From: Candidatus Flexifilum breve | GTDB taxonomy: Bacteria; Chloroflexota; Anaerolineae; Aggregatilineales; Phototrophicaceae | Direction: 5' to 3' | Assembly (NCBI GenBank): GCA_016717205.1 | Contig: JADKGC010000007.1 | Coordinates: 186,001 to 250,000 of the forward strand | Length of the DNA stretch: 64,000 nucleotides | In this document: in pieces, positions 52,250 to 61,699 of the stretch | Layout: each line of letters begins with the position of its first letter | Position numbering within the stretch: the first letter of the stretch is position 1 | Made by a program: the position numbers and the translations under genes | Notes under the pieces: model-generated | Told to the model about the DNA's origin: nothing | Database searches by the model: none | The model's input: the letters and a program-made list of their open reading frames with translations, nothing else

Positions 52250-52765
52250 TACGCGATGTACTCCTTCATAACAGCGGTGCAACTTCTATTCGCAGTGGTC
52301 AAATACTGCGGGAAACTGACTTTAGATATTACGACGATGGCAATCTCTGCAAAGAAACAAACGCAGTGCCACTACAGAAAGCATACGACAGATCTGGATT
52401 TTCCACAACAATCTTCTATTAGCCTGCCGTGAAAATTTGTGCTTTGTTGGACGTGTCTTTATTTTATTCTTGTGCGACTGAGGGGAAGTGGGAGATGCGT
52501 TCGTTAGAAAACTCTCACAAAAGTTTGCTCATTCAAACAATGTGTTCTCCCTCATACCTCGTTCTATTGGTGCATTTCTGCCCCTGTAGACATCATCTTA
52601 TAACCAACAACAAACGAAAGTCGAGTAGAATTTCCTTGACAATTGAGAAGTTATACGAAATTAGGAAGTGGTTTACTTTCACTATGTTGTTCGATTAAGA
52701 AAATTGCTTTTGCATATTGTTAGGGTAACTTAGGCCGACCCGATCAACAAGGAGCGACCGAGTTC
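52250..52765. other. Intergenic between divergent genes, no gene supported
   Basis: 516 bases separating the surface-protein gene and pgi; both promoters must lie here. The sequence is AT-rich. A plus-strand frame of 89 codons at 52429-52698 has no ribosome site or recognisable domain. GGAG at 52751-52754 is the probable ribosome site of pgi. Confidence 0.5.
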
Positions 52766-54415
52766 ATGGGCGAATTGACGCACACCCCGGCATGGATGGC
52801 ACTAACCAGTCACTATCAACAGGTACGCGAGCAGCAGATGCGCGACCTGTTTACCGATGATCCTGAACGTTTTACGCGCTTTTCACTGCGGCTAGGCGAT
52901 ATTCTGTTCGACTACTCCAAGAATCGCATCACAACGGAAACGATGCGGCTCTTACTAGACCTCGCGCGGCAGGCTAATCTGGCGGACAAGATCGCGGCGA
53001 TGTTCAGTGGGCAGAAGATCAATGTCACGGAGCAGCGCGCGGTGCTGCATGTCGCCCTGCGCAACCGGGCGAACACGCCGATCTTCGTGGACGGCGTGGA
53101 TGTTATGCCGGATGTGAACCGGGTGTTAGCCAAAATGCGCACCTTCAGTGAAGCGGTGCGCAGCGGCGCATGGAAGGGCTACACAGGCAAGGCGGTCACT
53201 GATGTGGTGAACATCGGGATTGGCGGGTCGGATTTGGGACCTAAAATGGTGACGCTGGCGCTGGCGCATTATGCCAAACGCGATGTGCACACCCATTTTG
53301 TGTCAAACGTCGATGGGACGGATCTAGCGGAAGTGCTGCGCCTGGTTCATCCGGAGACCACGCTGTTCCTGATTGCGTCGAAGACTTTCACAACACAGGA
53401 GACCATGACAAACGCACTCTCGGCGCGCGCGTGGTTCTTAGAAGCGGTCCAAGATGAGGCTGCCATTGCCAAACACTTCGCGGCGATCTCGACCAATACC
53501 GAGAAAGTGCGAGCATTCGGTATTGATCCGGAGAACATGTTCGAATTCTGGGACTGGGTGGGCGGGCGGTATTCGCTGTGGTCGGCGATTGGGCTGTCGA
53601 TTGCGCTGGCCGTCGGTATGGATGCATTCGAGGCATTGCTCAGCGGCGCTCACAAAGTCGATGAGCATTTTCGCACCGCACCCTTCGAAGCGAACATCCC
53701 GGTCATCATGGGACTGCTCGGCGTGTGGTACAACAACTTCTTCGGGGCCCAAACCCACGCGATTCTGCCTTATGACCAGTACCTTGCGCGGTTCCCGGCG
53801 TACTTCCAGCAGGGCGATATGGAGAGCAATGGCAAAGGCGTCACGCTCGACGGCGAAACGGTCGACGTGAGTACCGGGCCGATCATTTGGGGGGAACCGG
53901 GGACGAATGGACAACACGCGTTTTATCAGCTTATACATCAGGGAACGAAGCTCATTCCGTGCGACTTCCTCGCACCAGCGCGCACGTTGAATCCATTAGG
54001 CGGAGGGCAGGGCAGGCATCACCCGATTCTGCTGGCGAATTTTTTCGCGCAGACGGAAGCGCTGATGAAAGGTAAAACAGCGGATGAAGCGCGCTCTGAA
54101 CTGAGGGCAGGCGGCACGTCCAACCCGCCGGAACTGCTGGTCGCGGCGAAGACGTTTCCCGGCAACAAACCGACGAATTCGATACTGTACCGCGAATTGA
54201 CGCCCGAAACGCTCGGGGCGCTGATCGCGCTGTATGAACATAAGATTTTCACCCAAGGCGTCATCTGGAATATCAACCCGTTTGACCAATGGGGCGTGGA
54301 ACTCGGCAAACAGCTCGCCAAGGCGATTGAGCCGGAACTGGCGGACGACGACCTAGTGACCACGCACGATGCGTCGACGAACGGATTAATCAACGCGTAT
54401 AAGCAGATGCGCTAG
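52766..54415 (+). CDS. pgi: Glucose-6-phosphate isomerase
   Basis: 549 aa, ATG at 52766, ribosome site AAGGAG upstream. Interconverts glucose 6-phosphate and fructose 6-phosphate. Signatures: VVNIGIGGSDLGPKMVTLAL (phosphate loop), LIASKTFTTQETMTNALSAR, the base Glu in QGDMESNGKGV, His in NGQHAFYQLIHQGT, and the C-terminal Lys in FDQWGVELGKQLA. Full length like E. coli Pgi (549 aa), the long bacterial type. Central glycolytic enzyme, here cotranscribed with a luciferase-like monooxygenase 22 nt downstream. Confidence 0.98.
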   Translation: MGELTHTPAWMALTSHYQQVREQQMRDLFTDDPERFTRFSLRLGDILFDYSKNRITTETMRLLLDLARQANLADKIAAMFSGQKINVTEQRAVLHVALRNRANTPIFVDGVDVMPDVNRVLAKMRTFSEAVRSGAWKGYTGKAVTDVVNIGIGGSDLGPKMVTLALAHYAKRDVHTHFVSNVDGTDLAEVLRLVHPETTLFLIASKTFTTQETMTNALSARAWFLEAVQDEAAIAKHFAAISTNTEKVRAFGIDPENMFEFWDWVGGRYSLWSAIGLSIALAVGMDAFEALLSGAHKVDEHFRTAPFEANIPVIMGLLGVWYNNFFGAQTHAILPYDQYLARFPAYFQQGDMESNGKGVTLDGETVDVSTGPIIWGEPGTNGQHAFYQLIHQGTKLIPCDFLAPARTLNPLGGGQGRHHPILLANFFAQTEALMKGKTADEARSELRAGGTSNPPELLVAAKTFPGNKPTNSILYRELTPETLGALIALYEHKIFTQGVIWNINPFDQWGVELGKQLAKAIEPELADDDLVTTHDASTNGLINAYKQMR

Positions 54416-54437
54416 CCGCACCTGATGGGAGAACAGA

Positions 54438-55529
54438 GTGACACAACAGCCAGAGAAGGCCAGCCAAACCACGGAGCGCTTCGAACTCGGACTGTATTCG
54501 TTTGCCGAGGTAACGTCTGACCCGCGGACTGGCGAGGCGGTGAGCCCGGGGCAGCGCATCCGCGACTTGCTGGAGGAGATTGAACTCGCCGATCAGGTGG
54601 GTTTGGATGTATTCGGATTAGGCGAACATCACCGAGTGGAATATGTGTCATCGGCACCTGAGGTGATACTTGCAGCGGCGGCGGCACGAACGAAGACTAT
54701 CCGCCTGAGCAGCGCCGTCACGGTGCTGAGTTCCGATGATCCGGTCCGCGTGTTTCAACGCTTTGCGAGCCTCGATCTGGTTTCAAATGGACGCGCCGAA
54801 ATCATGGCCGGGCGCGGGTCATTCATCGAGTCATTTCCGTTGTTTGGCTATGACTTGAACGACTATGACGCGCTCTTCAGCGAGAAGCTCGATATGCTGC
54901 TGAAGCTGCGCGCGAGTGAGTTCGTGACGTGGGAAGGCGAGCATCGCCCGGCGCTGGATCACCTCGGGATTTACCCCCGCCCGCTGCAGAATCTGCTGCC
55001 GGTGTGGGTCGCGGTCGGCGGCACGCCAGAGTCTGTGGTTCGGGCGGCGAGCCGCGGCCTGCCGATGGCGCTGGCGATCATTGGCGGGATGCCGGAACGA
55101 TTCACACCGTTCGTTGAACTCTTCCGGCGCAGCGCGCGCTCATACGGTCACGCCGATTTGCCCGTGAGCATCAATTCGCACGGGTTCATCGCGGATACCC
55201 GCCAAGAAGCGCTGGATGATTCGTTCCCGGCAGTACAGGCAGTGATGAACAAGATTGGCCGGGAGCGTGGTTGGTCGCCGATGCAGCGTGGGCAGTACGA
55301 AGCGGCCGCGACACTACGTGGAGCCAACTTTGTGGGCAGCCCGGATGACGTGATCGAAAAAATTCTCTTCCAGCACAGTCTCTTCCAGCATCAACGCTTT
55401 TTGCTGCAACTCAGCGTGGGCACGCTGCCTCATGCCAAGATCATGCATGCGATTGAGCTGTTCGGCACAAAGGTGGCTCCGGTTGTGCGGGCCGAAATCG
55501 CGCGACGGGTTGCGACGACTATGTCGTAA
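54438..55529 (+). CDS. LLM-class flavin-dependent oxidoreductase
   Basis: 363 aa, GTG at 54438 with GGGAG upstream. Bacterial-luciferase-like barrel: DQVGLDVFGLGEHHRVEYVS, IRLSSAVTVLSSDDPVRVFQ, SNGRAEIMAGRGSFIESFPL, PVWVAVGGTPESVVRAASRG. The EHH motif and the GRG flavin loop are conserved. It uses reduced FMN (or F420) to oxidise an organic substrate; the substrate is not predictable. Downstream of pgi in the same direction and convergent with the DUF1349 gene. Confidence 0.92.
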   Translation: MTQQPEKASQTTERFELGLYSFAEVTSDPRTGEAVSPGQRIRDLLEEIELADQVGLDVFGLGEHHRVEYVSSAPEVILAAAAARTKTIRLSSAVTVLSSDDPVRVFQRFASLDLVSNGRAEIMAGRGSFIESFPLFGYDLNDYDALFSEKLDMLLKLRASEFVTWEGEHRPALDHLGIYPRPLQNLLPVWVAVGGTPESVVRAASRGLPMALAIIGGMPERFTPFVELFRRSARSYGHADLPVSINSHGFIADTRQEALDDSFPAVQAVMNKIGRERGWSPMQRGQYEAAATLRGANFVGSPDDVIEKILFQHSLFQHQRFLLQLSVGTLPHAKIMHAIELFGTKVAPVVRAEIARRVATTMS

Positions 55530-55541
55530 CCCGTCGGTAGG

Positions 55542-56141
55542 TTATTCGCCGTTGCGCAGGTCGGACAGTTTGCGCGGCTGATAATGGATATCCGCAAAGA
55601 CCGCGCTACAGCCGTTCCCGGTCGGCGACTGGCATGAGAAGCCGAACTGCGGCAGTTGGAGCTTGCCCAACGTGAAATACCGGACGAGATGCCAGTAATG
55701 CCCGTCAAGCGAGTAATGGCAGGCAAAGGCATCACCGAGGCGGGCTAGGCGGAGATGCACGGTATTGCCCGCAATCTGCACCGAATTACAGTCATCAGAA
55801 TAGCCGCGGGTGACCACTGAGACGATTGTTGGGTTGCCCTGCGGCGAGTATTCGAAGCACAGCTTCGCCCAGAGGTCATCCCGCTCGTGAATGCGCAGCA
55901 CGCCAGCATCATAGGTCGCCGCGAAATCGACCGTCACCTTGGCGCTGAGCGTGAAGTTCGAATCGGGAGCAGCGAACAGCGCATTCGGCGCAGTGCCAAT
56001 GCGGAAGGTGCCATTGGGATCGATGAACCAGTCGGTCTTGGGGCCAGCCTTGATCGTCAGCGCGGGATCGATCTGCCAGTCGAGCGGCGCGATCTGCCAA
56101 TCAAGGGGGGTGGGGATGGACGGCAGCGTAAAGGTACTCAT
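55542..56141 (-). CDS. DUF1349 family protein (concanavalin-like fold)
   Basis: 199 aa, ATG at 56141 with AGGAG 7 nt upstream. The DUF1349 pattern is clear: KTDWFIDPNGTFRIGTAPNA, AKVTVDFAATYDAGVLRIHE, WAKLCFEYSPQGNPTIVSVV, YSLDGHYWHLVRYFTLG, FGFSCQSPTGNGCSAVFADI. The fold resembles lectin/glucanase-like beta-sandwiches, and members often accompany carbohydrate genes. No signal peptide. The N-terminus carries a small internal duplication (PLDWQIAPLDWQI). It follows the ApnL-like gene by 21 nt and is probably co-transcribed. Confidence 0.88.
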   Translation of the reverse strand: MSTFTLPSIPTPLDWQIAPLDWQIDPALTIKAGPKTDWFIDPNGTFRIGTAPNALFAAPDSNFTLSAKVTVDFAATYDAGVLRIHERDDLWAKLCFEYSPQGNPTIVSVVTRGYSDDCNSVQIAGNTVHLRLARLGDAFACHYSLDGHYWHLVRYFTLGKLQLPQFGFSCQSPTGNGCSAVFADIHYQPRKLSDLRNGE

Positions 56142-56162
56142 AGAAGGTCTCCTAGCAGCGGA

Positions 56163-58079
56163 CTAATGACGTTGATCAAGGCGAATGAAAGCGTACGGGA
56201 GCAATTCAAGCGTTAGGGCACCCGCAGCGGCGGCCACCATCTGACCGGGCGCAGCGCGAAACCATTCTGGGTTCCGAACGGCTTGGTCGGCGGTGTGCTC
56301 GTCGAGGGATGTCAGCGTCCAAGAACCGTGCACGCCAGTCACGGTGACGAATTGGCGGTCGGCGGTGTGATTGGCGATGAGCAGACGACGCCGCGCATCG
56401 TGGTCGAGCGCGAGGCCGCTGATCAGCTTGGCCTGGGTTGAGGTAAAGCCTAGGGCCTGACCACCGACGAACTCACCAACAGCAGCGAACACATGGTACA
56501 TCGGGAAGACGCCGCCCGGGACAGAGGGAAAACGGTCGGGCAGGGGCGATCCGTTGGCCCGTTCCAGCACACCGAGCCACCCGGCCAGCTCGTAGAACGT
56601 GAGGCTGAGCGCGCCTGCGTGTGCTAGTAAGGCGATAGCTCCCAGCGTCCAGCCCGCGCCGAACAGGGATGCCTGCCGAGGATCAACGCGGCGCGGAAGT
56701 TCGCCGGGGGGCGGATCCGGGTCGGGGGCGACGGCGTCGGGATTCCAACGGATTTTGAGCGTTACAGGGCTAATGTGTAGCTGGGTACGCGCACCCAGAA
56801 AGTCGCGGGCGGTCGCCACCCCGGCAGTGAAGCCTGAAAGGTTCTCAATCAAGGTGTTGTTGTCGAAGGCGTGTACCTGCGGGTTCACGGGATAGACGAC
56901 AATGTCGGCGAGATTTTCGGCTGGACGTTCACGGTTCAACTCGGTGAAATAACCGTTGGTGCCCAAGCCAAGGCGTGAGTGCTTCAGCACGGCGGCGGCG
57001 GCCTGAAACGTGTCCGGCGAGGTCACCTTTTCCTCATCCCGGAAGATGATGAGGTCGCCTGTGACTGGATGCTGCTCAAGATAGTCGTTCAAGGCGGTGA
57101 GTTCGGCGGAGAAAGCGTCACCAGCGCTGAAGTGCACAACCAGTTCGAGGCGCTGGCTAATCTGCGCGAGCGTTGGGCGGACACGCTCGAACTGCGGCAG
57201 GCCACCGTCCGCGAAATGCAGGTCGTAGCGGATGTGGCTGAGCTTGAGCGCTCGCAGACGGTCGATTTCGAGCGGGTTGAGCGGCTCGGGATAGGCTTCG
57301 CTGGCGAGACCCAGCGGCGGGAGGTCGATAACAGCGGTTTCGTCGAGATGCAGCACGGACGCCTGCGGCTCGACGACAAGGCTGGCTGGATCACCGATGA
57401 GGCGGAGCGTGATCTGTTGGCTGACGCGCTCTCCCGCTGTGACGAGCACTGGCAGCGGCCAATCATGCGGCGTGCAGTAGGTCTTAAACGAGGCATCCCC
57501 CCAATTGCGTTGGTCTTCCATTTCGAAAATGTCGCCTTCCATGCGCACCTCGGCCCGCACGCCGGGGAGGACTTCATGAGTGAGCGCGCGCACCTCGTAG
57601 TAGGGTTGGTGAGGCTGAACGAACACCGGAAAGGCACCGCGTTCCGTGGTGCCGTCGATGTGCTCGACGTTGACGGACTGGCCGGAGACCGCCATCGGAT
57701 GCAGGACGCAGAAGCCAATGCGGTTACGATTGAAGGTGGAGAGGGCTTCGCCCGCAAAAGTGAAGCGAATAGTGTTGTCGGCGGTGCCTGTTATCGAGCC
57801 GAGCCAGACGTAGTGAATGTCGTGCTGCTGGTGGTGACTGGTGAAGGTGATCGTGAACGAGTCGGCGTGGACGTCGATATTCAAGTCACGGAGTTCGAAC
57901 GGGATAGTTCCCCAGTTCTGGTCACGGATGGCGGCATAAATGCCGCGGATGATCTCGTGGGAGCCAAGGCGGATATAGCGCAGCTGCCCGGCTTCGTACT
58001 CCATGGTCAATTGGCCAGCCCGCAGGGTAGTGCGTTCAGGACCGGGTTGCGAAGTGCCAGTAACTATTCGGGGAAGCAT
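56163..58079 (-). CDS. D-apionate lactonase-like protein (ApnL family)
   Basis: 638 aa. The ATG at 58079 has AGGAG 7 nt upstream; an ATG seven codons earlier lacks one. Three parts: an N-terminal beta-sandwich (TLRAGQLTMEYEAGQLRYIR, NWGTIPFELRDLNIDV, EVRMEGDIFEMEDQRNWGDA, SFKTY), a central barrel-like region (LKLSHIRYDLHFADGGLPQF, GDLIIFRDEEKVTSPDTF), and a C-terminal beta-domain. The EMEDQRNW-DASFKTY block is characteristic of proteins grouped with the apiose-pathway lactonase ApnL. Known members open sugar-acid lactones; apionate itself is not proven here. Operon with DUF1349; DgoD lies 1.2 kb away. Confidence 0.75.
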   Translation of the reverse strand: MLPRIVTGTSQPGPERTTLRAGQLTMEYEAGQLRYIRLGSHEIIRGIYAAIRDQNWGTIPFELRDLNIDVHADSFTITFTSHHQQHDIHYVWLGSITGTADNTIRFTFAGEALSTFNRNRIGFCVLHPMAVSGQSVNVEHIDGTTERGAFPVFVQPHQPYYEVRALTHEVLPGVRAEVRMEGDIFEMEDQRNWGDASFKTYCTPHDWPLPVLVTAGERVSQQITLRLIGDPASLVVEPQASVLHLDETAVIDLPPLGLASEAYPEPLNPLEIDRLRALKLSHIRYDLHFADGGLPQFERVRPTLAQISQRLELVVHFSAGDAFSAELTALNDYLEQHPVTGDLIIFRDEEKVTSPDTFQAAAAVLKHSRLGLGTNGYFTELNRERPAENLADIVVYPVNPQVHAFDNNTLIENLSGFTAGVATARDFLGARTQLHISPVTLKIRWNPDAVAPDPDPPPGELPRRVDPRQASLFGAGWTLGAIALLAHAGALSLTFYELAGWLGVLERANGSPLPDRFPSVPGGVFPMYHVFAAVGEFVGGQALGFTSTQAKLISGLALDHDARRRLLIANHTADRQFVTVTGVHGSWTLTSLDEHTADQAVRNPEWFRAAPGQMVAAAAGALTLELLPYAFIRLDQRH

Positions 58080-58288
58080 CTTTAGCTCCTGCGGGAACAA
58101 GGCGGCGCAGACTCATTTGCATGGACAGGCACAATTGTGGTCGGCTTCACGCTGCCTGTCAAAGAAAATCGTGGATAATATGGGTGAACAGTAGAATTCA
58201 TGGTAACAGTTGCGGTTGATCCTGGTAGCGCCGTGCCTAAGCCGCGGATAGGTGCGCGAAGGCGAACATTCCCGAAAGGTCGAGCCGA

Positions 58289-59191
58289 ATGCATTATCAG
58301 ATCGTACATCACATGGCGGCGCTGGATGCTGCCCATAACGCGCCGAATTCGCTCAATGCGGTTGAGGCGTGCCTCGCGGCGAATGCCGCAGCGATTGAAG
58401 TTGACATCATGCCACTGGCAGGCGAAGACTTTTTGCTCGTCCATGATGACGTGCTGGAGTCCGAGACAACGGGCCAGGGACGGGTCAGCGAGTGCACCCC
58501 GGAGACAGCGAAGAAGCTGCAGCTCAAACAGCGCGGCGGCAGTGTGGTTTCGGATCAAGTACCCGCGCTGCTCACTGAGGTGGTAGCGGCCATGCTGGGC
58601 GCGCCGGCTCGAACCCGGTTGCAGCTCGATTACAAAGCGATCAATCCCACCGTCGACGATGAATGGCTGCGGCGGGTGATCCGGATTGTCGAGCCGCTCG
58701 GGGATCGTGTCATCGTCAGCTCCTACGCGGATTGGCATTTGCGGCGGCTGCGGCGGCTCGCCTCGTGGCTCGATATCGGCTTTGACATCGGCCTGTACCT
58801 CGAATGGCGCGATCCCGCCTGGCAGGTCGATGCGCGCAAGCCACCGTTCCACCTAGGCAGTTACGGCTACTACGACGATCACGTGCTGGCACGTCAACGG
58901 CTGCTGCCGAATGCAGCGTATCTGGCGGAACGCTGTGAGATACTACTGCGGCAGGTACCCGAAGCGAGCACATGGTATGTGAGCCATCATCTGATCGCGC
59001 GCGGCCTGGATGAAGGGTTCAACATGGCTGCGTGGCTGCGGCAGAACGATGTGAAACTGGATGCATGGACGATGGATGTAGACAAACCCATCGCCGTGGC
59101 GAATGCACCGCGGCTGCGCGATGCGGGCGTGGATCTGTTCACAAGCAATACGCCGCTGGCACTCGGGCAACTGCTGCAAGCACAGGCGTAA
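58289..59191 (+). CDS. Glycerophosphodiester phosphodiesterase family protein
   Basis: 300 aa, ATG at 58289 with AAAGG upstream. The GDPD barrel is recognisable from HHMAALDAAHNAPNSLNAVE (family HRG...ENS start), AIEVDIMPLAGEDFLLVHDD (metal-binding E-x-D and H-D), RLQLDYKAIN and DAWTMDVDKPIAVANAPRLR. The first motif reads HHM rather than HRG, a mild deviation. The family hydrolyses glycerophosphodiesters to glycerol 3-phosphate and an alcohol. No signal peptide. Divergent from the ApnL-like operon across a 209-bp gap. Confidence 0.85.
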   Translation: MHYQIVHHMAALDAAHNAPNSLNAVEACLAANAAAIEVDIMPLAGEDFLLVHDDVLESETTGQGRVSECTPETAKKLQLKQRGGSVVSDQVPALLTEVVAAMLGAPARTRLQLDYKAINPTVDDEWLRRVIRIVEPLGDRVIVSSYADWHLRRLRRLASWLDIGFDIGLYLEWRDPAWQVDARKPPFHLGSYGYYDDHVLARQRLLPNAAYLAERCEILLRQVPEASTWYVSHHLIARGLDEGFNMAAWLRQNDVKLDAWTMDVDKPIAVANAPRLRDAGVDLFTSNTPLALGQLLQAQA

Positions 59192-59254
59192 GGATGGCGC
59201 CTAACGGCAGGCAGAACCCGAGTCTAGCTTGCTAGGCGTCGGGTCTGCGCTGGA

Positions 59255-60403
59255 TCACCACTCAGCGATGGAGCCGTCGGCGTGCCGCCAAATAGGGTTA
59301 CGCCAGCGATGGCCGATGGCCGCCATCTCGCGCACTCTCTCCTCATCGACCTGAATGCCGAGCCCCGGCCCCGATGGGATCGTTACGTAGCCTGCGGCAT
59401 AGTCAAACACGGTCGGATCGACCAAGTAATCGAGCAGGTCATTGCCGACGTTGTAGTGAATGCCCAAGCTTTGCTCTTGAATGAAGGCATTCGACGAGAT
59501 GGCGTCGATTTGCAGGCAGGCCGCGAGGGCAATAGGGCCGAGCGGGCAATGCGGAGCGAGGGCGACATCATAGGCTTCGGCCATCGTCGCGATGCGGTGT
59601 GTCTCGGAGATGCCGCCAGCATGCGATACATCGGGCTGGATGATGTCAACCACGCCTTGCTGCAGCAACTGCTTGAAATCCCAGCGCGAAAACATCCGTT
59701 CCCCGGTGGCAATGGGTGTCGATGTGTGCGCGGCGATCTCGCGCAGCGCGTCGTTGTTCTCTGATAAGACGGGTTCTTCGATGAACATGAGATGATAAGG
59801 TTCAAGCTCTTTGGCGAGGACTTTTGCCATCGCGCGGTGCAGGCGACCATGAAAGTCGACGCCGATGCCGAAACCGCTGCCGAGGGCAGCACGCACAGAC
59901 GCGACCCGTTCGACGACACTTTCGAGCTTTGCGTAGCTGTCGATGTAGTGTAGTTCCTCGCAAGCGTTCATCTTCACGGCGGAAAAACCCTGCGTTGCGC
60001 GATCTTGGGCCGCGGTGACGACGTCACTGACACGATCGCCGCCGACCCAGGAGTAGACCTGAATGCGGTCGCGGACGGCGCCGCCCAGCAGTTGGTAGAT
60101 GGGCAGACCGTACCGCTTACCCTTGAGATCCCACAAGGCTTGATCGATGCCGGCAATGGCGCTCATGCTGACCGGCCCGCCGCGGTAGAAACGCGCGCGG
60201 TAGAGTGTTTGCCAGATATCTTCGATGGTGTCGGGGTCGCGTCCGATGAGGTAATCGCTCATATCGTGGACGGCGGCGGCCACGGTCGCGGCTTGACCCT
60301 CGACAATGGGTTCACCCCAGCCAACCAGTCCCTCATCGGTGGCGATTTTGAGGAAGCACCAGCGCGGCGGCACAATGAACGTTTCAAGAGAAATTATCTT
60401 CAT
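59255..60403 (-). CDS. dgoD: D-galactonate dehydratase
   Basis: 382 aa. The ATG at 60403 has GGAG 8 nt upstream and gives exactly the length of E. coli DgoD. An enolase-superfamily enzyme that dehydrates D-galactonate to 2-keto-3-deoxygalactonate. Metal ligands are Asp183 (GVDFHGRLHR), Glu209 (FIEEPVLSE) and Glu235 (ATGERMFSRWDF); catalytic His185 and His285 (LAPHCPLGP) are in place with the E. coli numbering. The N-terminal capping domain is typical (IVPPRWCFLKIATDEGLVGW). No kinase or aldolase genes are adjacent, so the pathway is split. Convergent with the GDPD gene. Confidence 0.95.
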   Translation of the reverse strand: MKIISLETFIVPPRWCFLKIATDEGLVGWGEPIVEGQAATVAAAVHDMSDYLIGRDPDTIEDIWQTLYRARFYRGGPVSMSAIAGIDQALWDLKGKRYGLPIYQLLGGAVRDRIQVYSWVGGDRVSDVVTAAQDRATQGFSAVKMNACEELHYIDSYAKLESVVERVASVRAALGSGFGIGVDFHGRLHRAMAKVLAKELEPYHLMFIEEPVLSENNDALREIAAHTSTPIATGERMFSRWDFKQLLQQGVVDIIQPDVSHAGGISETHRIATMAEAYDVALAPHCPLGPIALAACLQIDAISSNAFIQEQSLGIHYNVGNDLLDYLVDPTVFDYAAGYVTIPSGPGLGIQVDEERVREMAAIGHRWRNPIWRHADGSIAEW

Positions 60404-60490
60404 AGGTTTACTCCACAGGGACAACGAAACTATACTTATGCCTCAATTTCCAGTGGCTGATATGCATTGAGATTCTGGAGGCTAGGTTTC

Positions 60491-60904
60491 ATGGCAGTCG
60501 CAATTCCAAATTCACACCACGATCTGATTGATAAGCCAGTTGCCATTGCACTGGTGACGATGATGCCGGATGGGCAGCCGCAGGCGACGCCCGTCTGGTT
60601 TGATTATGACGGGGAGTACATCCGAGTCAATACTGCACGTGGCCGCCAAAAGGACAAGAATATGGCGGTTGGGTCGCCGGTCACGCTGCTGGCGATTGCG
60701 CCGGACAACATGTATCACTGGATGGAGATTCGTGGGCGCGTGGCGGTCGAAACGGAAGAGGGAGCGTTGGAGCATATCAATGCCCTCAGCGCGAAGTATC
60801 GCGGCGTCACGGATTACTATTCCCGCAACGAGGCGATGCGCGGGAAAGAGACGCGGGTTACCTACAAGATCGAAGTGTTGAAAGTTAATACGAGTCACGC
60901 ATAA
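60491..60904 (+). CDS. PPOX-class (F420/FMN) split-barrel flavoprotein
   Basis: 137 aa. The ATG at 60491 has GGAGG 9 nt upstream. Split-barrel signatures: PVAIALVTMMPDGQPQATPV, WFDYDGEYIRVNTARGRQKD, KNMAVGSPVTLLAIAPDN, YHWMEIRGRVAVETEEGALE. Proteins of this type are annotated as PPOX-class F420-dependent enzymes or FMN-binding oxidases. Cofactor choice cannot be made by eye; no F420 genes are visible. Divergent from dgoD with 87 bp between starts. Confidence 0.9.
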   Translation: MAVAIPNSHHDLIDKPVAIALVTMMPDGQPQATPVWFDYDGEYIRVNTARGRQKDKNMAVGSPVTLLAIAPDNMYHWMEIRGRVAVETEEGALEHINALSAKYRGVTDYYSRNEAMRGKETRVTYKIEVLKVNTSHA

Positions 60905-60926
60905 CTCAAGCTTCGACGATTGGGGC

Positions 60927-60954
60927 GTAGAGGCGCACCGCAGTGCGTCTCTAC
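60927..60954. repeat. Dispersed 28-nt palindrome
   Basis: A 28-nt palindrome with arms GTAGAGGCGCAC and GTGCGTCTCTAC, 22 nt after the PPOX stop and convergent with the membrane-protein gene. Same layout and edge sequence as 30227-30254. Confidence 0.75.
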
Positions 60955-60997
60955 AAACAGCCAACCGCGCTTGCGCAGATTTGCTGGGCGAAGCACT

Positions 60998-61699
60998 TCA
61001 CTTTTCACGCTGCTTGGAGCGCCGCCACACCATGGCGAGCAGCCAGCCGAGGAAGTTGGAGATCACATCGCGGGCGGTATCAGCAGGTGTCCACTGCATA
61101 TTGATGGCAGTCGGGTCACTGACGCGGGCGAGTTCATACTGCTGCATCTGGTATTCGCCGTATTCCCAGTTCAAGGTAATCAAAGCGAGCAGGGTAAGTG
61201 AGATGAGTTCGGGGCTTTGCTGACTACGCCGGAGCAGCGCGGCCAGCAAGCCGGCATAGTTAGCGTGGGAACCCATCGTATCGACCGTGTCGGCGGCTAG
61301 CGCAGAGAAGGCGAAGGCCGTCGCTGTATGGGGAATAGCGTCAAGGCCGACGCCCGCGACACGTAAGTCCCCCATTTTGCCCTTGTAGATGTTGAAGCGA
61401 GGGTGGGAGACGATGTAACCGAGCGCCAATGGCGCGACATATACAGCGTAGCGCGGGTTATCCCGCACCATTGTGAGAAGCGTCGCTTCGATCAGATTGC
61501 GCGACTGATGGCGCGATGAGAAGATCAGACGCAGCGCATCAGGCAGCAGCAGCGATAGGCTGTTGGTCAGCAAATGTGGCAGCCATGTTGTCACCAAACG
61601 ATAGTGCTGGCGGTTGGCGAAGGCGGTCTGCGCTACGAGCAACCAGAGACCATAACGCAGCAGATTCTGATGGCGGCGGACAGGGGAAGTTCGACTCAT
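60998..61699 (-). CDS. Polytopic membrane protein of unknown function
   Basis: 233 aa, ATG at 61699; no strong ribosome site. Hydrophobic segments at about residues 42-60 (LPHLLTNSLSLLLPDALRLI), 88-102, 120-137 (AIPHTATAFAFSALAADTV), 165-182 (LISLTLLALITLNWEYGEYQ) and 210-225 (VISNFLGWLLAMVWRRSK). The end INMQWTPADTARDVISNFLG resembles the NxxD(T)xxDxxxNxxG ending of YjdF/DUF2238-type membrane proteins, but the match is weak. No partner genes. Confidence 0.7.
   Translation of the reverse strand: MSRTSPVRRHQNLLRYGLWLLVAQTAFANRQHYRLVTTWLPHLLTNSLSLLLPDALRLIFSSRHQSRNLIEATLLTMVRDNPRYAVYVAPLALGYIVSHPRFNIYKGKMGDLRVAGVGLDAIPHTATAFAFSALAADTVDTMGSHANYAGLLAALLRRSQQSPELISLTLLALITLNWEYGEYQMQQYELARVSDPTAINMQWTPADTARDVISNFLGWLLAMVWRRSKQREK

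Noticed and set aside
52429..52698. 89-codon frame in the pgi upstream region
   Set aside because: AT-rich, no ribosome site, no similarity; lies in a promoter region.
56979..58085. 368-codon plus-strand frame opposite the ApnL-like gene
   Set aside because: Antisense to a conserved three-domain protein; no ribosome site, no domain.
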